From: Anolis sagrei
Lineage: Eukaryota > Chordata > Lepidosauria > Squamata > Anolidae
Reading direction: 5' to 3'
Length of the DNA stretch: 64,000 bases
Assembly: GCF_037176765.1 (NCBI RefSeq)
Contig: NC_090025.1
Coordinates: forward strand, 174,142,040-174,206,039
A program made the translations under genes and the position numbers. How positions within the stretch are numbered: position 1 is the first letter of the stretch; each line of letters opens with the position of its first letter. Shown here one piece after another: positions 30,960 through 41,844 of the stretch. Under the pieces are notes generated by a model. That model searched no databases. It had not been told where the DNA came from and saw only the letters and a list, made by a program, of their open reading frames with translations.

Positions 30960-31445
30960 GGGACCCGGCGGTGCCCAGGTCATTTGAGAAAGACATTGTT
31001 TGTTTGTCGAAGTTTAGTAATATCAGTTTGGTACTTTATAATGCTATAATGTTATTTATTACGGGGAAAAAAGCCAGCCTTTGCTTTTGTTTTTTTTATG
31101 AATGCTCCCATTAGAAAATACATAAGAATGTGGGTGAACTACAGTTCCCAGAATCGTGGGTCAATCCTTCCCAAACCCAGCCAGTATTCACAGTTGGCCA
31201 TGTTGGGTCTGTGTTCCAAGTTTGGTCAAGGTCCATTGTTGGTTGGTTCAGTGTTCTCTGGATAAGGGTGAACTACAGCTCCCAGATTCCCAGGGCAATC
31301 ACCCGCAAACACTGCCAGTATGCACAATTGGCCATGGTGGGTCTGTGTGCCAAGTTTGATCCAGATCTGTCATTTGCTGGGTTCAGTGCTCTCTGGATAT
31401 GGTGAACTACAACTTCCAAATTCCTGTCACTTTCCCTCCTATACA
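30960..31445 (-). mobile_element. Helitron-family fragment with ~134-bp tandem units
   Basis: Three GTGAACTACA(G/A) starts lie at about 31133, 31268 and 31401, each followed by TCCCA and later CAAGTTTG(A/G)TC and CAGTG(C/T)TCTCTGGAT. The same phrases, inverted, occur in the Helitron at 37343-38529. Termini were not identified. Confidence 0.6.
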
Positions 31446-32039
31446 TCTCTTTCCCACATACACTTTGAAGAACCTTACACAGGTAACAGAAAACAGGCCT
31501 TCCGTGAATTTCACTGTATTAACTGATCCTGGGAACCTGTCTTTGGGATCCTTAAAGCAGACTTTTAAATTATGCAGTCTTTTTGCTCCTGAAGATGTAG
31601 GCTGGCGCTGAAATATAATCACTTATCTATGCAGAGGCACCTGGTGAGCTCTTGTCTGAGATTTTGAAGACTGCATAACTCTTGCTCTATTTGTAATGAT
31701 AATGATGCCAATTTTGAGCATTTTGTGAAGTATTCAGTTGGTTTAAAATGGCTTTAGTGAGTGTGGGGAAATTGGACTTGAAACAGTCTACAATCCAAAG
31801 GGAGCGGATAATGGACTGTTCTTGAGTCTAATTTTCTGGAAATGACTTCATAGTGGAAAGGCAAAGCTACCTGTTGTGTAAGATGTTTGTGAAAGCGAGG
31901 GCCAAAAGAGAGAACAAGCCCAAAGAACTTATTTAGAGCTAGATGGCACCTTTGGATGACAACTCCCATAACTGTCAGCCTTGTATCTTTAATCCTTGTA
32001 TCTCCATGGTTTCACATTGATGTGGCATTGGGGCCAGTG

Positions 32040-32150
32040 TGGTGGAGGGATGGGTGTGTTATTTTGTGGTGTGTGCTGGGAAAGGCATTTAATTTCATTG
32101 TGCAATAGCACAATGACAATAAAGCTATTTTATTCTATTATATTCTAATC
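32040..32150 (+). mobile_element. Probable LINE 3' end with hairpin and AATAAA
   Basis: CATTGTGC AATA GCACAATG forms a perfect 8-bp hairpin at about 32097-32116, followed by ACAATAAAGC and (TTCTA)n. Such tails end several retroposons; the family was not identified. Confidence 0.4.
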
Positions 32151-32621
32151 CAAAAAAAGTAATTTTTCAAAGCTTTGATTCATGTTTATGTTCATCGAAC
32201 TAGACTCCACAAGTCTGGGGCCTTCCAGATTAACTGGTATATTCTGTTCATTCCCAACCAACATGGTTTTAGATTGGAGAAGGCTTAGAAACATTTGAGA
32301 CACACATATGGCATAAGCAAGCCTTTCTGTGCACGATCAAGAATTATTTGCATTATTAAGCTTCATAGATTGCACTGCTTTGGGTTTTTCCATACTGCTC
32401 CACTACTGGGCAGCATTTGCTTGTTATGAAGGATCCCTTAGACAATATTTGACAGATATTTTAGTTCAGATATCAGTCAAATTGGAATGGGGTTATGATA
32501 GATTTTTTTTAAAAAGGTGGGGCAACAATAGACAAATGCTAGCTCTCCAGATGTTGTTGGGACTTCTTTCCCATCATTTTAAGCCAATTAATTGGAATTG
32601 TCGTCTGAAAAGCATCTAGAG

Positions 32622-32756
32622 CAGTGGTTCTCCACCTATGGGTCCCCAGGTGTTTTGGCCTACAACTCCCAAAAATCCTAGCCAGTTTACAAGCTGTTAG
32701 GATTTCTGGGAGTTGAAGACCAAAACATCTGAGGACCCACAGGTTGAGAACCACTG
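32622..32756. mobile_element. hAT palindromic MITE (135 bp), copy 3
   Basis: Termini CAGTGGTTCTCCACCTATGG and GGTTGAGAACCACTG, 8-bp duplication ATCTAGAG / ATCCAGAG (one mismatch). Confidence 0.93.
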
Positions 32757-32764
32757 ATCCAGAG

Positions 32765-33486
32765 TGACATAAATTGCCCATGTTGACTCCAAGAAGCAGA
32801 AAGCTAGAAAATTGTTAATGTCAGTATAAATGCAACTTGATGTCATTTATGTTTACATAGAAGTAAGTCCCATGACATTTGGTGAATCTTACTTCCAAGT
32901 CAGAATGCACAGGATTGCAACTATAGTTAACATATCATTTTTTTTAAATGGAAGAGCTTGTCCTTATCCCCAGGAAAATAAAGATTAAATGTCTTCAATC
33001 TATATTAGTGTACATAAAGACTACATTTATGTTGAGATTGATTGATGGATTTTATTACATTTTTAAGTACTGGATAACAAAGATCTCTGGATAGTATGGG
33101 AATTAAAACAGGTTGGACTAGGGATGCCTGCCAACACAAAACTGCCTTTTATCATTAATGCCTCTTTAATATAATACCACTTAAAGGTCATTCGAAAGCG
33201 GTTTACATTTTGTTTGTAAAAGGATCCTAAATGCAAACTCCCCTTTTCCGCTTTTAGCTTGGCATTTCAAGATTGGTTTTGCTATAATCTTGGATTTGGG
33301 TGCAAACTTTAAGTAAAAGTGCTCTACTATGAGACAAAGGAAATGCGATAGCTATATCAATACATTGTGAGTTTTTGGTAAGGACCCGAGGCAGGGGCTT
33401 TTTGGTGGCTACTCTCAGAGAATGGGTTCTTTCCACAAAAGGTTAAGTTGGCTCTTATTTTTGCTGGTGAGCAAATACTTTCAAAA
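32765..33486. other. Intergenic DNA, unassigned
   Basis: No recognised feature. Confidence 0.5.
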
Positions 33487-33489
33487 ATT

Positions 33490-33645
33490 CAATTCATGGG
33501 AGTTGTAGTTTGGCAAGGCACCAGCGCTCCTTGGCAGAGAAGGCTGAAGACCTTGGAAAACTAAAACTTCCATGATTCCATAGCACTGAGACATGGCAGA
33601 TAAAGTGGTGTCAAGCTAATTAATTTTGCAGTGTAGATGCACCCA
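33490..33645. mobile_element. MITE, TGCATCTACACTG family, copy 3 (left end lost)
   Basis: TTCATGGGAGTTGTAGTTTGG and AGCACTGAGACATGGCAGATAAAG lead to the right end TTTTGCAGTGTAGATGCACCC. Confidence 0.75.
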
Positions 33646-33649
33646 TGAT

Positions 33650-34235
33650 TATTAGTCATTGACCCTTCTTCCCACAGTAGATCTGAGATTAAGGAGACAG
33701 GAGGGGCAAAACTGGTTTCACCAGCAAATTTGTGGTCTCAACAGCAGGGCTTTCCCATTCAAGATATATCATACTGAATATTTGCAGAACTAGGGTTTCC
33801 TGACCATGTTTACATGTCACCTTTCTCACTATACCATCAAGTCAGGTGATAATGTCTTCCAAGTTAACAAAACATAAAGAACAAAAACAATCAGGAGAAA
33901 TCAAGAAATCAGGAGGGAAGAATGAAAGGAAGCAGGAAGACAAAACCAAACTGATTCAGGAACCAACCCTTATTGTAAAGTTACACAACGAGCAGCGTAA
34001 ATCGCTGTTGCTATCACCACTGCTACTGCACACGCCTCTCAATACGTCTTAGAGTACAAAAAAGTGTTTGTTTACATAATGAGTCTGCCTCCACAATTTG
34101 CACATTGGTAAACCAATCTTTACTCTAGGATGTAAATATACCCTCCTTATCCTGCTCTCTCCCAAGGTTCTCAAGTGAACAAAGGTGCATAACACTTTCA
34201 TGTGTAAAAGATCATTTCAAAACTGAAATTCTCCC
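33650..34235. other. Intergenic DNA, unassigned
   Basis: No recognised feature. Confidence 0.5.
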
Positions 34236-34239
34236 TTGT

Positions 34240-34356
34240 ACTCAACCATTAAAGGGTTTGTGGGTTTGAATCCTTGTTCAGCCATAGAAGCCCACAGGGT
34301 GGTGACCCTCTGATACCTTAGGATGACCAACTTAAAAGCACACAACAACAAAACCA
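34240..34356 (+). mobile_element. tRNA-derived SINE with RTE-like tail, fragment
   Basis: GTGGGTTTGAATCCTTGTTCAGCC is B-box-like, followed by CCTTAGGATGACCAACTTAAAAG and CACACAACAACAA, a tail typical of this SINE type. Confidence 0.55.
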
Positions 34357-34851
34357 CATGTAGAGCTTCTCCAAGGCATGCCTTACGCCTGTTCTTTTAA
34401 TGGAAAGAAAGCTCTTTTTAAATCAATGGAAACTTTCCATCCAAAGCAAAGAACACACGATGTGCATAGTATTGGTTTAATTTGTCCCTCACTCTTGGCA
34501 CCAGTGGATGTTTATTGTGGGAGTAACGGTGCTAGACGTAAACATGTTTTTGGTCTCATATTGTTCTATTTTGTTGCTGGTTTTATGTTATAATGTACCA
34601 TTCTATAGAATCACAATCTGTGGTTTCCATTTCTTTGCTTTTAATTTTTTACTGCACATTGCTCAGAGCACTTTGTTGATTGAGCAGACTACAATTGCAA
34701 TAAAGGTATTAAATGGAAGAAATTAACCATGTGGTTATGAGTTTAATACTGCAGTATGTATTAATCTGTCCTAAAGATCATTCTTTGATGATCATGCAAG
34801 GACGGAAGATAAATCTTCCAGGTTGAATAATGAATCAGCAATTAGTTGAAT

Positions 34852-35008
34852 CCAGGATTCCATCTAAATGGTAGAATTAATGCAGTTTGAAACCACTCAT
34901 TATTGGGAGCTGCAGTTTGGTGAAGCACCAGTACTCTTTGACAGAGAAGGCTAAAACTACAACTCCCATGATTTAATAGCATTGAGCCATGGCAATTAAA
35001 GTGACACA
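34852..35008. mobile_element. MITE, TGCATCTACACTG family, copy 4
   Basis: AGAATTAATGCAGTTTGAAACCACT at the left, CTACAACTCCCATGATTTAATAGCATTGAG in the centre-right. The right end merges with the L2 that follows. Confidence 0.65.
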
Positions 35009-35014
35009 GGAGGG

Positions 35015-35580
35015 TAGTACACTCCCTGGGTCCAGCACCTGTCAATAAACTGGCTGCAGATCTCTGAACTAATTGAAGTTTCTGGACACTCTTCGGAGGC
35101 ACCCTCACACAGAGCCTGCTGCAGTAGTCTAAATGGGATGTAACCAAGGCATGGACCATCATTGACAAGTCTGGCTTCTCAAAGTACAGTCACAGATTGA
35201 GCACAAGTTTTAATTGTACGAAGGCTCTCCTGGACACCGTCAACACCTGGGCCTCCAAGCTTAGCAATGATTCCAGAAGGACACCCAGACTGTGGACCTG
35301 TGTCTCAGGGAAAGTGTGACCCTCACGCAACACAGGTTGCCACCCTATACCCTGATCTGCCTTATGACTGACCAGAAGGACCTCCGTCTTGTCTGGATTC
35401 AATTTCAATTTGTTTTTCCTCATCCAGTCCACAATAGTTGACAGGTACTGGTTCAGGGTCTGGACTGCTTCCTTCGCTTTTGGTGAAAATGAGTAGTAGA
35501 GTTGGTTGTCATCTATGTACAGATGGCACTGAACTCCAAAACTCCAGATGATCTCTACCTGTGGCTTCATGTAGATGTTA
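35015..35580 (-). mobile_element. L2 LINE reverse transcriptase fragment
   Basis: The - strand frame from 35570 encodes VEIIWSFGVQCHLYIDDNQL, YSFSPKAKEAV, KLKLNPDKTEVLLVSHK and VHSLGVLLESLLSLEAQV. A second frame from 35168 continues with MVHALVTSHLDYCSRL and VQKLQLVQRSAASLLTG. The catalytic YADD reads YIDD. One frame change separates the two. The clade is clearly L2. Confidence 0.93.
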
Positions 35581-36098
35581 AAAAAAAAAGTCTTGCTTTT
35601 TTTTTTTTTAGTTTCTTCTGCCAGGGTGGGGTCATCTCTTCTTTTTTCTTTACTTACTAAAGAAAGAAGGACTTTGCTCCCAGATCCCTTGGGAGGAATA
35701 ATGAACCCGGAACCACAGGGAGAAGTTCACCCCGCCCTAAATGTTTAATTAACAAAAGGAAAGAAGTTAACAAAAGCCACATTTCCTTGCAATACATTTT
35801 GTTCAAGCAAGATTCTGATGCAGGGAAACTTATTATGCAGATATTTTATTCATTTTTGAACTAATTCTTGTGTTTTTAAAATATTTTGTGTGGGTTTAAT
35901 TTCTTTTAATTGTCATTATGAATATTTAAAATTGTTTTGGAAGATGCTCTGGGACCCAGTCTGGGAGAAAGGCAACATATAATTGGAATAAATAACAAAC
36001 AGCAACAATATGTTCCTCCTGTCCTTGTTTCAATTATTTATTTGTTTGTTTGTTCATTATTAGTTTTGATTTAGTTTTATTATTTTTAATTTATTATT

Positions 36099-37142
36099 GG
36101 GTTGCTGTGAGTTTTCCGGGCTGTATGGCCATGTTCCAGAAGCATTCTCTCCTGATGTTTTGCCCAAATCTATGGCAGGCATCCCCAGAAGTTGTGAGGT
36201 CTGTTGGAAACTAGGCATGTGGAGTTTATCTATCTGTGGAATGTCAGAAGAGCTGCAAGGCCAAGAACAAGCCATAAGACTAAAGATAAAGATACACCCA
36301 GAGAAAAAGTGTTCTTACCGCACATTAGGGGAACCATTGATCGCATAGGGAAGATTATAACGAAACACAACCTACAAATGATCTACAGACCCACTAAGAA
36401 AATCCAACAAATGCTACATTCAGCAAAGGACAAGAGGGATCCTCTCACCTCTGTAGGAGTCTACTGTATACCATGAAGCTTGGACAAGTCTACATAGGGA
36501 CCATCAAACACAGCATTGCCCAAACAGGAATCAAGGAACATGAAAGGCACTGCAGATTAATTCAACCAGAGAAGTCAGCCATAGCAGAGCACCTGATGAA
36601 TCAACCTGGACACAGCATATTATTTGAGGACACAGAAATTCTGGACCACTCCAACAACCACCATGTCAGACTACACAGAGAAGCCATTGAAATCCACAAG
36701 CATGTGGACAATTTCAACAGAAAGGAAGAGACCATGAAAATGAAAAACTGACTACCAGTATTTTAAAAAAACCCTCTAAATTCAGGACAGTAAATAAAGA
36801 ACAACACTCAGATAACGGGAATTCTAGACAAGAATCGATCAGGGCCAGCTAACACCTCCCAAAAAAAGATTCCCCCATTCAGGAAGCACCCAGGCTTTGA
36901 AGCTGCAAGGCCATTAAATGCTAATCAAGGTGTTCAATTGCAACATTCACACTTGCCTCAAGCAGACGAGAGTTCTTTCTCCCACCCTGGACATTCCACA
37001 AATATATAAACCCCACTTGCCCAGTTTCCAACAGACTTCGCAACCTCTGAGGATGCATGCCAAAGAGGTGGGTGAAACGTCAGGAGAGAATGGTTCTAGA
37101 ACATGGAAAACTCACAAACAACCCAGTGATTCTGGCCATGAC
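36099..37142 (+). mobile_element. Penelope-like element with inverted terminal arm (broken)
   Basis: The forward part encodes the C-terminal region of a Penelope-like polyprotein with a GIY-YIG endonuclease module (GVY...VYIG, then IAEHLMNQPGH, REAIEIHKHVDNFNRKEET). The 3' terminal segment (36990-37125) is repeated in inverse orientation at the left end (36099-36245). Inverted terminal pieces are a known trait of Penelope-like copies. It is a truncated fossil copy. Confidence 0.8.
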
Positions 37143-37342
37143 AGTTTTCAACAACACTTATTTATTATTGTTTTGGAAACTACTTTATGACCCACTGTGA
37201 GAGAATTGTAACATACAGATGCAATAAATAAAACAAATAACAACAATTTCATCTGTCCTTATTTTAAATGTTTAGCATGAAAAAATATATGTATAACAAT
37301 AGATTAATAATAATGATAATATTAACTAATACATTAATACAA

Positions 37343-38529
37343 TCTATATAAATAAAAATGTAACGTTAGTTCGTGCTACCATCAGAACTCAAAAACCACT
37401 GGGGGAATTGACACCAAATTTGGACACAAGACACCTAACAGTCCAATTTATGTCCTCCACTCAAAAAAATTGATTTTGTAATTTGGGAATTGTCGTTGCT
37501 GGGATTTATAGTTTACCTACAATCAAACAGCATTCTGAACTCCACCAATGATGGAATTGGGCCAAACTTAGCACACAGGGCTCCCATGACCAACAGAAAA
37601 AAACTGGAAAGGTTTGGTGGACACTGACCTTGAGTTTAGGAATTATAGTTCACCCACATCCAGAGAGCACTGTGGACTCAAACAATGATGGATCTGGACC
37701 AAACTTGGCACAAATATTCCATATGCCCAAATATGAACACAGATGGAGTTTAAGGAAAATAGAAGTTGACATTTGGGAGTTGTAGTTGCTGGGATTTATA
37801 GTTCACTACAATTTAAGAGCATTCTGAACTCCACCAATGATGGAATTCAACCAAACATGGCATACAGGATTTCCATGACCAACAGAACACACTGGAAGGG
37901 TTTGGTGGGCATTGACCTTGAGTTTGGGAGTTGTAGTTCACCTACATCCAGAGAGCACTGTGGACTCAAACAATGATGGATCTGGACCAAACTTGACGCA
38001 AAAATTCCATATGCCCAAATATGAACACAGATGGAGTTTGGAGGAAATAGACCTTGACATTTGGGATTTGTAGTTACTGGGATTTATAGTTCACTACAAT
38101 TAAAGAGCATTCTGAAACCCACAAACGACAGAAATGGGGCAAACTTCCCACACAGAACCCCCAGGACCAACAGAAAATACTTGGGGCCATCCAGTCCAAC
38201 TCTTTTCACCAGGGCAAGAAAATGTAATCGGAGCCCTCCTGACAAAGAGCCATCCAGACATAAATATAGATAGATATGATTCTCTCTCACACACTTAGAT
38301 ATAGTATCACGGATTTGAAAGAGACCCTTAAAGAAGGACTATGATATGTTGCATATTCCAGAGTAGGCAAACCAGACACTCTCCACATCAACACTGACAA
38401 AGAAACAAGAAATACTGTTTACTCACAAGCATAAAGGAATTACATATATTAGGAACCAACACTTTCTCGTTACTTTATTTTCCAGATCACCAGACTGGGC
38501 CACAGCAACGCCTGGCAGGGGACAGCTAG
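37343..38529 (+). mobile_element. Non-autonomous Helitron (1187 bp)
   Basis: Starts TCTATATAAATAAAAATGTA after an A (37342) and ends ACAGCTAG before a T (38530), the A|T insertion expected for Helitrons. A GC-rich hairpin (GCCACAGCAACGCCTGGC) lies about 10 nt before CTAG. Inside, a ~289-bp unit is repeated in tandem (GGGATTTATAGTT at 37501, 37791 and 38079). No Rep/helicase frame is present. Confidence 0.85.
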
Positions 38530-38839
38530 TTAGTAATAAAATTGTTTTGAAGGCTACTTTGGATCCCAATCTGGGAGATAGTCAGAATGCAAATACAAAA
38601 ATAAATAAATCACAAATTACAACAGCAATCGTTTCCTCCTGTCCTTGTGTTAAATTTTTAGGATGAATATATTTGATTATTTTGGAAAGCAATATATGAG
38701 AAAGGCAGCATACAAATGCCATTAAGAACAGTAACAAATAACAACAGTTTCCTCCTGTCCTTGCAAAATACCAGCCACTTTCTCCACCCCTTTCCAGAGG
38801 GTTTCCCCCCTGCCTTTAATGTGTTTATTTTGATCTTGC

Positions 38840-39403
38840 TCTGAAGAAATGGGCGTGGCTTTTCCCCAAACTGTATTCTTGTCGCTATTTCATTGGTTAG
38901 GACGCGTGCCAATCGTCCGAATGTTGCGAGGAGTCTGTGGAACTTTCAGCGAGAGCAGACATTGGCCCAAGCGGATTGAAGGGGCGGGAACTAAACGCCC
39001 CGCCCCTTGCGTGACGTACGATCGGGTTCCCCCCGCCCACATTCCACAGCTGGAGAGAGCCTTAGGAGCAGACTTGTCAGAACGGAGAGGGCGGCGGAGA
39101 ACGGGGAGTACGGCAGCGCGGGTTCTGATTGGCCGGGGACTTCAGCGCCGCCTGTGATTGGCTGGAGCTGTGGTGGGGGTTGGAGGGACGACTGTGGCTG
39201 GTGCCAGTCTGAGGTTGGAGGTCTTGGGGGCAGGATCTCCTTAGGAGAGAAGTTGCAGCCAGAGGGAAGGGAGGAGGAGGATTGATCTGCCTCCCTTATG
39301 GGCCAAGGCTGCTCCTGCTGACTTGGTATCAAAGGTGTCCTTTTCTTGCCTCTCCCAATCCCATCTGCCAGCCCTCGTTGGGTATTGGCTGTGATCCTTA
39401 GCC
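38840..39403 (+). promoter_or_regulatory. CREB3L2: CREB3L2 CpG-rich promoter and 5' UTR
   Basis: A CpG-rich stretch, unlike its AT-rich surroundings, lies just before exon 1. Visible motifs: inverted CCAAT boxes ATTGG at 38892, 38961, 39128 and 39157 (the last two 29 bp apart, a spacing common for NF-Y pairs); GC boxes GGGGCGGGA (38981) and CGCCCCGCCCC (38996-39006); and a CRE half-site TGACGTA (39012-39018). No TATA box is clear. The start site is inferred to lie between about 39020 and 39200. Confidence 0.75.
39298..39321 (+). promoter_or_regulatory. CREB3L2: Possible short uORF in the CREB3L2 leader
   Basis: ATG GGC CAA GGC TGC TCC TGC TGA lies 83 nt before the main ATG. It would be in the leader if transcription starts upstream of 39298, which is likely but unproven. 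Confidence 0.4.
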
Positions 39404-39505
39404 ATGGAAGTGTTGGAAAGTGGGGAGCAGAACCTGTTGCATTGGGACCGGAAGCTGAGCGAGCTGTCAGAACCGGTGGACTCCGATGCCCTGCTCTACA
39501 ACACG
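39404..39505 (+). CDS. CREB3L2: CREB3L2 exon 1 coding part (first 34 codons)
   Basis: ATG at 39404 in a good context (GCC before, G after) starts MEVLESGEQNLLHWDRKLSE, followed by LSEPVDSDALLYNT. This matches human CREB3L2 (MEVLESGEQGVLQWDRKLSE...) residue for residue over most of its length. A GTGAGA donor follows at 39506 in phase 0, and the 34-codon length equals the human N-terminal segment before HFSELLDEF as recalled. The family member is a type II ER membrane bZIP factor, cleaved by S1P/S2P in the Golgi to release an activator of secretory-pathway genes such as SEC23A. The encoded part is the start of the acidic activation region. Exon 2 and the bZIP and membrane parts lie beyond the window. 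The paralogue CREB3L1 is less similar here. Confidence 0.95.
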
Positions 39506-39679
39506 GTGAGAAGGCAGCAAAGAGCAAGGAGGGCCCATCTGGAGGGTTTGGGGGTGTATCATCCATGACACTGCTGGCAGAGTCTCAAACTGCATTCATC
39601 TTACTGTGTAGATGCACCCCAAAAGTAAAGCTCCCCTCTCCATAGCTTTATTTGGGTGCCTCTATATTATATGCATTAT

Positions 39680-39765
39680 TTTAGGAGTATATATAATATA
39701 ATATATGTATATACAATATATATATGTGTATATACAATATATATATATATATATGTATATATATA
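39680..39765. repeat. (TA)n-rich microsatellite
   Basis: Runs of TATATG/TATA in CREB3L2 intron 1. Confidence 0.95.
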
Positions 39766-40512
39766 ATATTTATTTATTATTTACTTACTGCATTTGTATA
39801 CCGCTTTTCTCAGCCAGAGACGACTCAAGGCGGTTCACAGTCAGCAGCGATTTGATGCCATAACAAATATCAACATACAGTTAAAACCATTATAAAAACA
39901 ATTCAACATTTAAAATGTAATATAAAAAGAAAATATATCTGTAAAAACAAGATCCGCGGCATCTCCTTACTACAATCTTTGTCCAGTTGCATTGTAGTCA
40001 TTCCTTATATTTGTTTACGTCTAATTATGCTCCAATAGAAAAAGCTTGCTCGAAGAGCCAGGTCTTAACCATTTTGTGGAATGTTAGAAAGGAGGGAGCC
40101 AATCTTATATCCCTGGAGAGGGCATTCCATAGCCGAAGGGCCACCACTGAGAAGGCCCTGTCTTTCATCCCCACCAAACGCATCTTCGAGGAAGGCGGGA
40201 TCGAGAGCAGGGCCTCCCAGAAGATCTTAAAGTCCTAGATGGTTCATAAGGAGAGATAGATTTGGATAGGTAAGCTGGACTGGAACCGTTCAGGGTTTTA
40301 TAGGCTAAAGCCAGCACTTTGAATTGTGCTTGGAAGCAGACTGGCAGCTGGTGGAGCTGGCGCAACAGAGGAGTTGTGTGCTCCCTGAGCGCTGCCGCTG
40401 CTCATTGGACCATTTGGAGTTTCCGGACAGTTTTCAAAGGCAACCCCACATAGAGAGCGTTGCAGTAGTCTATACGGGATGTAACTGGAGCGTGGACTAC
40501 CATGGCCAAGTC
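39766..40512 (-). mobile_element. L2 LINE 3' end
   Basis: Reversed L2: tail TTTGTATACCGCTTTTCTCAG and CTCAAGGCGGTTCACAG near 39800-39840, then the - strand frame from 40365 with MRQLHQLPVCFQAQFKVLAL, AYKTLNGSSPAYL and SRLPRR. Further upstream CAGTAGTCTATACGGGATGTAAC is also L2. The reading frame is broken. Confidence 0.9.
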
Positions 40513-40596
40513 ATATACATATAATATCAATAATAATATTGTGATGTAATACCAAATAACACTAATAATAATACATTATAATATATCATAATACTA

Positions 40597-40852
40597 GCTG
40601 TCCCCTGCCATGCGTTGCTGTGGCCCAGTCTGTATATATGTGTTTTGCGTGTGTGTGTATATTTGTTTATATATGTGGTTATGTGCATGTGTTGTAATGT
40701 ATTTTTTTAATTTTTTTGGCTTTTTAAGTCTCTTCCGCTATATTTTCCAGTGTTTTTATGAGTGATGGTCACTTGTTGGCGTGATAGGTGTATTGTGTCC
40801 AAATTTGGTGTCAATTCAGCCACAAATGAACATTACATTTTTATTTATATAA
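40597..40852 (-). mobile_element. Helitron, short non-autonomous copy
   Basis: In reverse complement the 3' end is GGCAGGGGACAGCTAG(T), with the hairpin CCACAGCAACGCATGGC, and the 5' end is ATATAAATAAAAATGTAATG. Same family as 37343-38529 but only about 256 bp. It sits inside the AT-rich repeat block. Confidence 0.75.
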
Positions 40853-40855
40853 ATA

Positions 40856-41840
40856 ATCATTATATTTTATATATTACATACAGTATTACTAATAATATTG
40901 CAGTATAGCGGTATAGTACAGTATTGTAATATATACTAATATTGTGCTGTGCTAATAATATATATTGTATATACATATAATATTGGTAATAATATTGTAA
41001 TGTAATACAACAGAATACTAATAATAATATAATATATTATAATTTGTATATTATATATTAAAATAATATTGTAGTATAGCGGTATAGTACAATATAGTAA
41101 TATATAATACTAATATTGTGCTATGCTAATAATATATTGTATATACATATAATATTAATATTGCAATTAGAATACTAATAATAATACAATATAATAATAT
41201 ATTTTTAAATTTATTTATTTATGTACTATATATACCGTCCCTCTCAGCCTGCAGGCGACTCGGGGTGGTTTACAATTGGAGCCAAGACCATAAAATAACA
41301 ATATAATCATTGTATATTATGTATTACATGTAATATTACTAATAATATTGCAGTATAGCGGTATAGTACAATATAGTAATATATAATACTAATATTGTGC
41401 TATGCTAATAATATAATATTTTGTATATACATATAATGTTAATAATAATATTGAAATGTAATACAACAGAATACAAATAATAATACAATATAATATAATT
41501 GTATGTTATATATTACATATAATCTTCCTAATATTGCAGTATTGCGGTATCGTACAATATTGTAATATGTAATACTAATATTGTGCTATGCTAATAATAT
41601 TGTAGTGCAATGCAATAGAATAATATAATCATTGGTATATATTACATATAATATAACTAATAATATTTCAGTATAGTGGTATAGTACAATATAGTCATAT
41701 ACAATACTAATATAGCACTTTGCTAATAATATAATATATTGTATATACATATAATATTGATAATATTATAATGTAATACAATATAATAATAATACAAAAT
41801 AATGTATAATAATACAAAATAATGATGTATAATGATATAC
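40856..41840 (+). repeat. AT-rich minisatellite derived from an L2 3' UTR
   Basis: The phrase (C/T)AGTAT(A/T)GCGGTAT.GTACA recurs at 40901, 41072, 41351, 41537 and (variant) 41669. The units (about 130-190 bp) also hold CTAATATTGTGCTATGCTAATAAT and GTATATACATATAATATT. The same phrases, inverted, occur in the L2 tail at 49904-50099. The block is followed by an L2 3' tail (41845-41940). Confidence 0.8.
41202..41308 (-). mobile_element. L2-type LINE 3' tail inserted in the minisatellite
   Basis: TTTATTTATTTATGTACTATA, CCGTCCCTCTCAGCCTGCAGG and CGACTCGGGGTGGTTTAC mark a reversed L2 tail. The 279-bp gap between repeat phrases here equals a normal 171-bp unit plus about 108 bp. Confidence 0.65.
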
Positions 41841-41844
41841 TGTT

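Larger units (their letters stand above)
35930..38790 (+). repeat. Tandem block of LINE-tail-like units carrying Penelope and Helitron insertions
   Basis: The phrase TTTCCTCCTGTCCTTG (variant TTTCATCTGTCCTTA) recurs at 36013, 37247, 38632 and 38748. Each is preceded by a GGGAGA(A/T)...ACATA.AAATNNAATAAATAAA(C/T)-like L2 tail sequence. When the Penelope-like (36099-37142) and Helitron (37343-38529) insertions are subtracted, the spacing is roughly 200, 200 and 116 bp. The block ends about 100 bp before the CREB3L2 promoter. Confidence 0.6.

Noticed and set aside
38991-39566. A 191-codon - strand frame across the CREB3L2 promoter and exon 1
   Set aside because: It overlaps a CpG-rich region where few stop codons are expected, has low-complexity composition and resembles no family.
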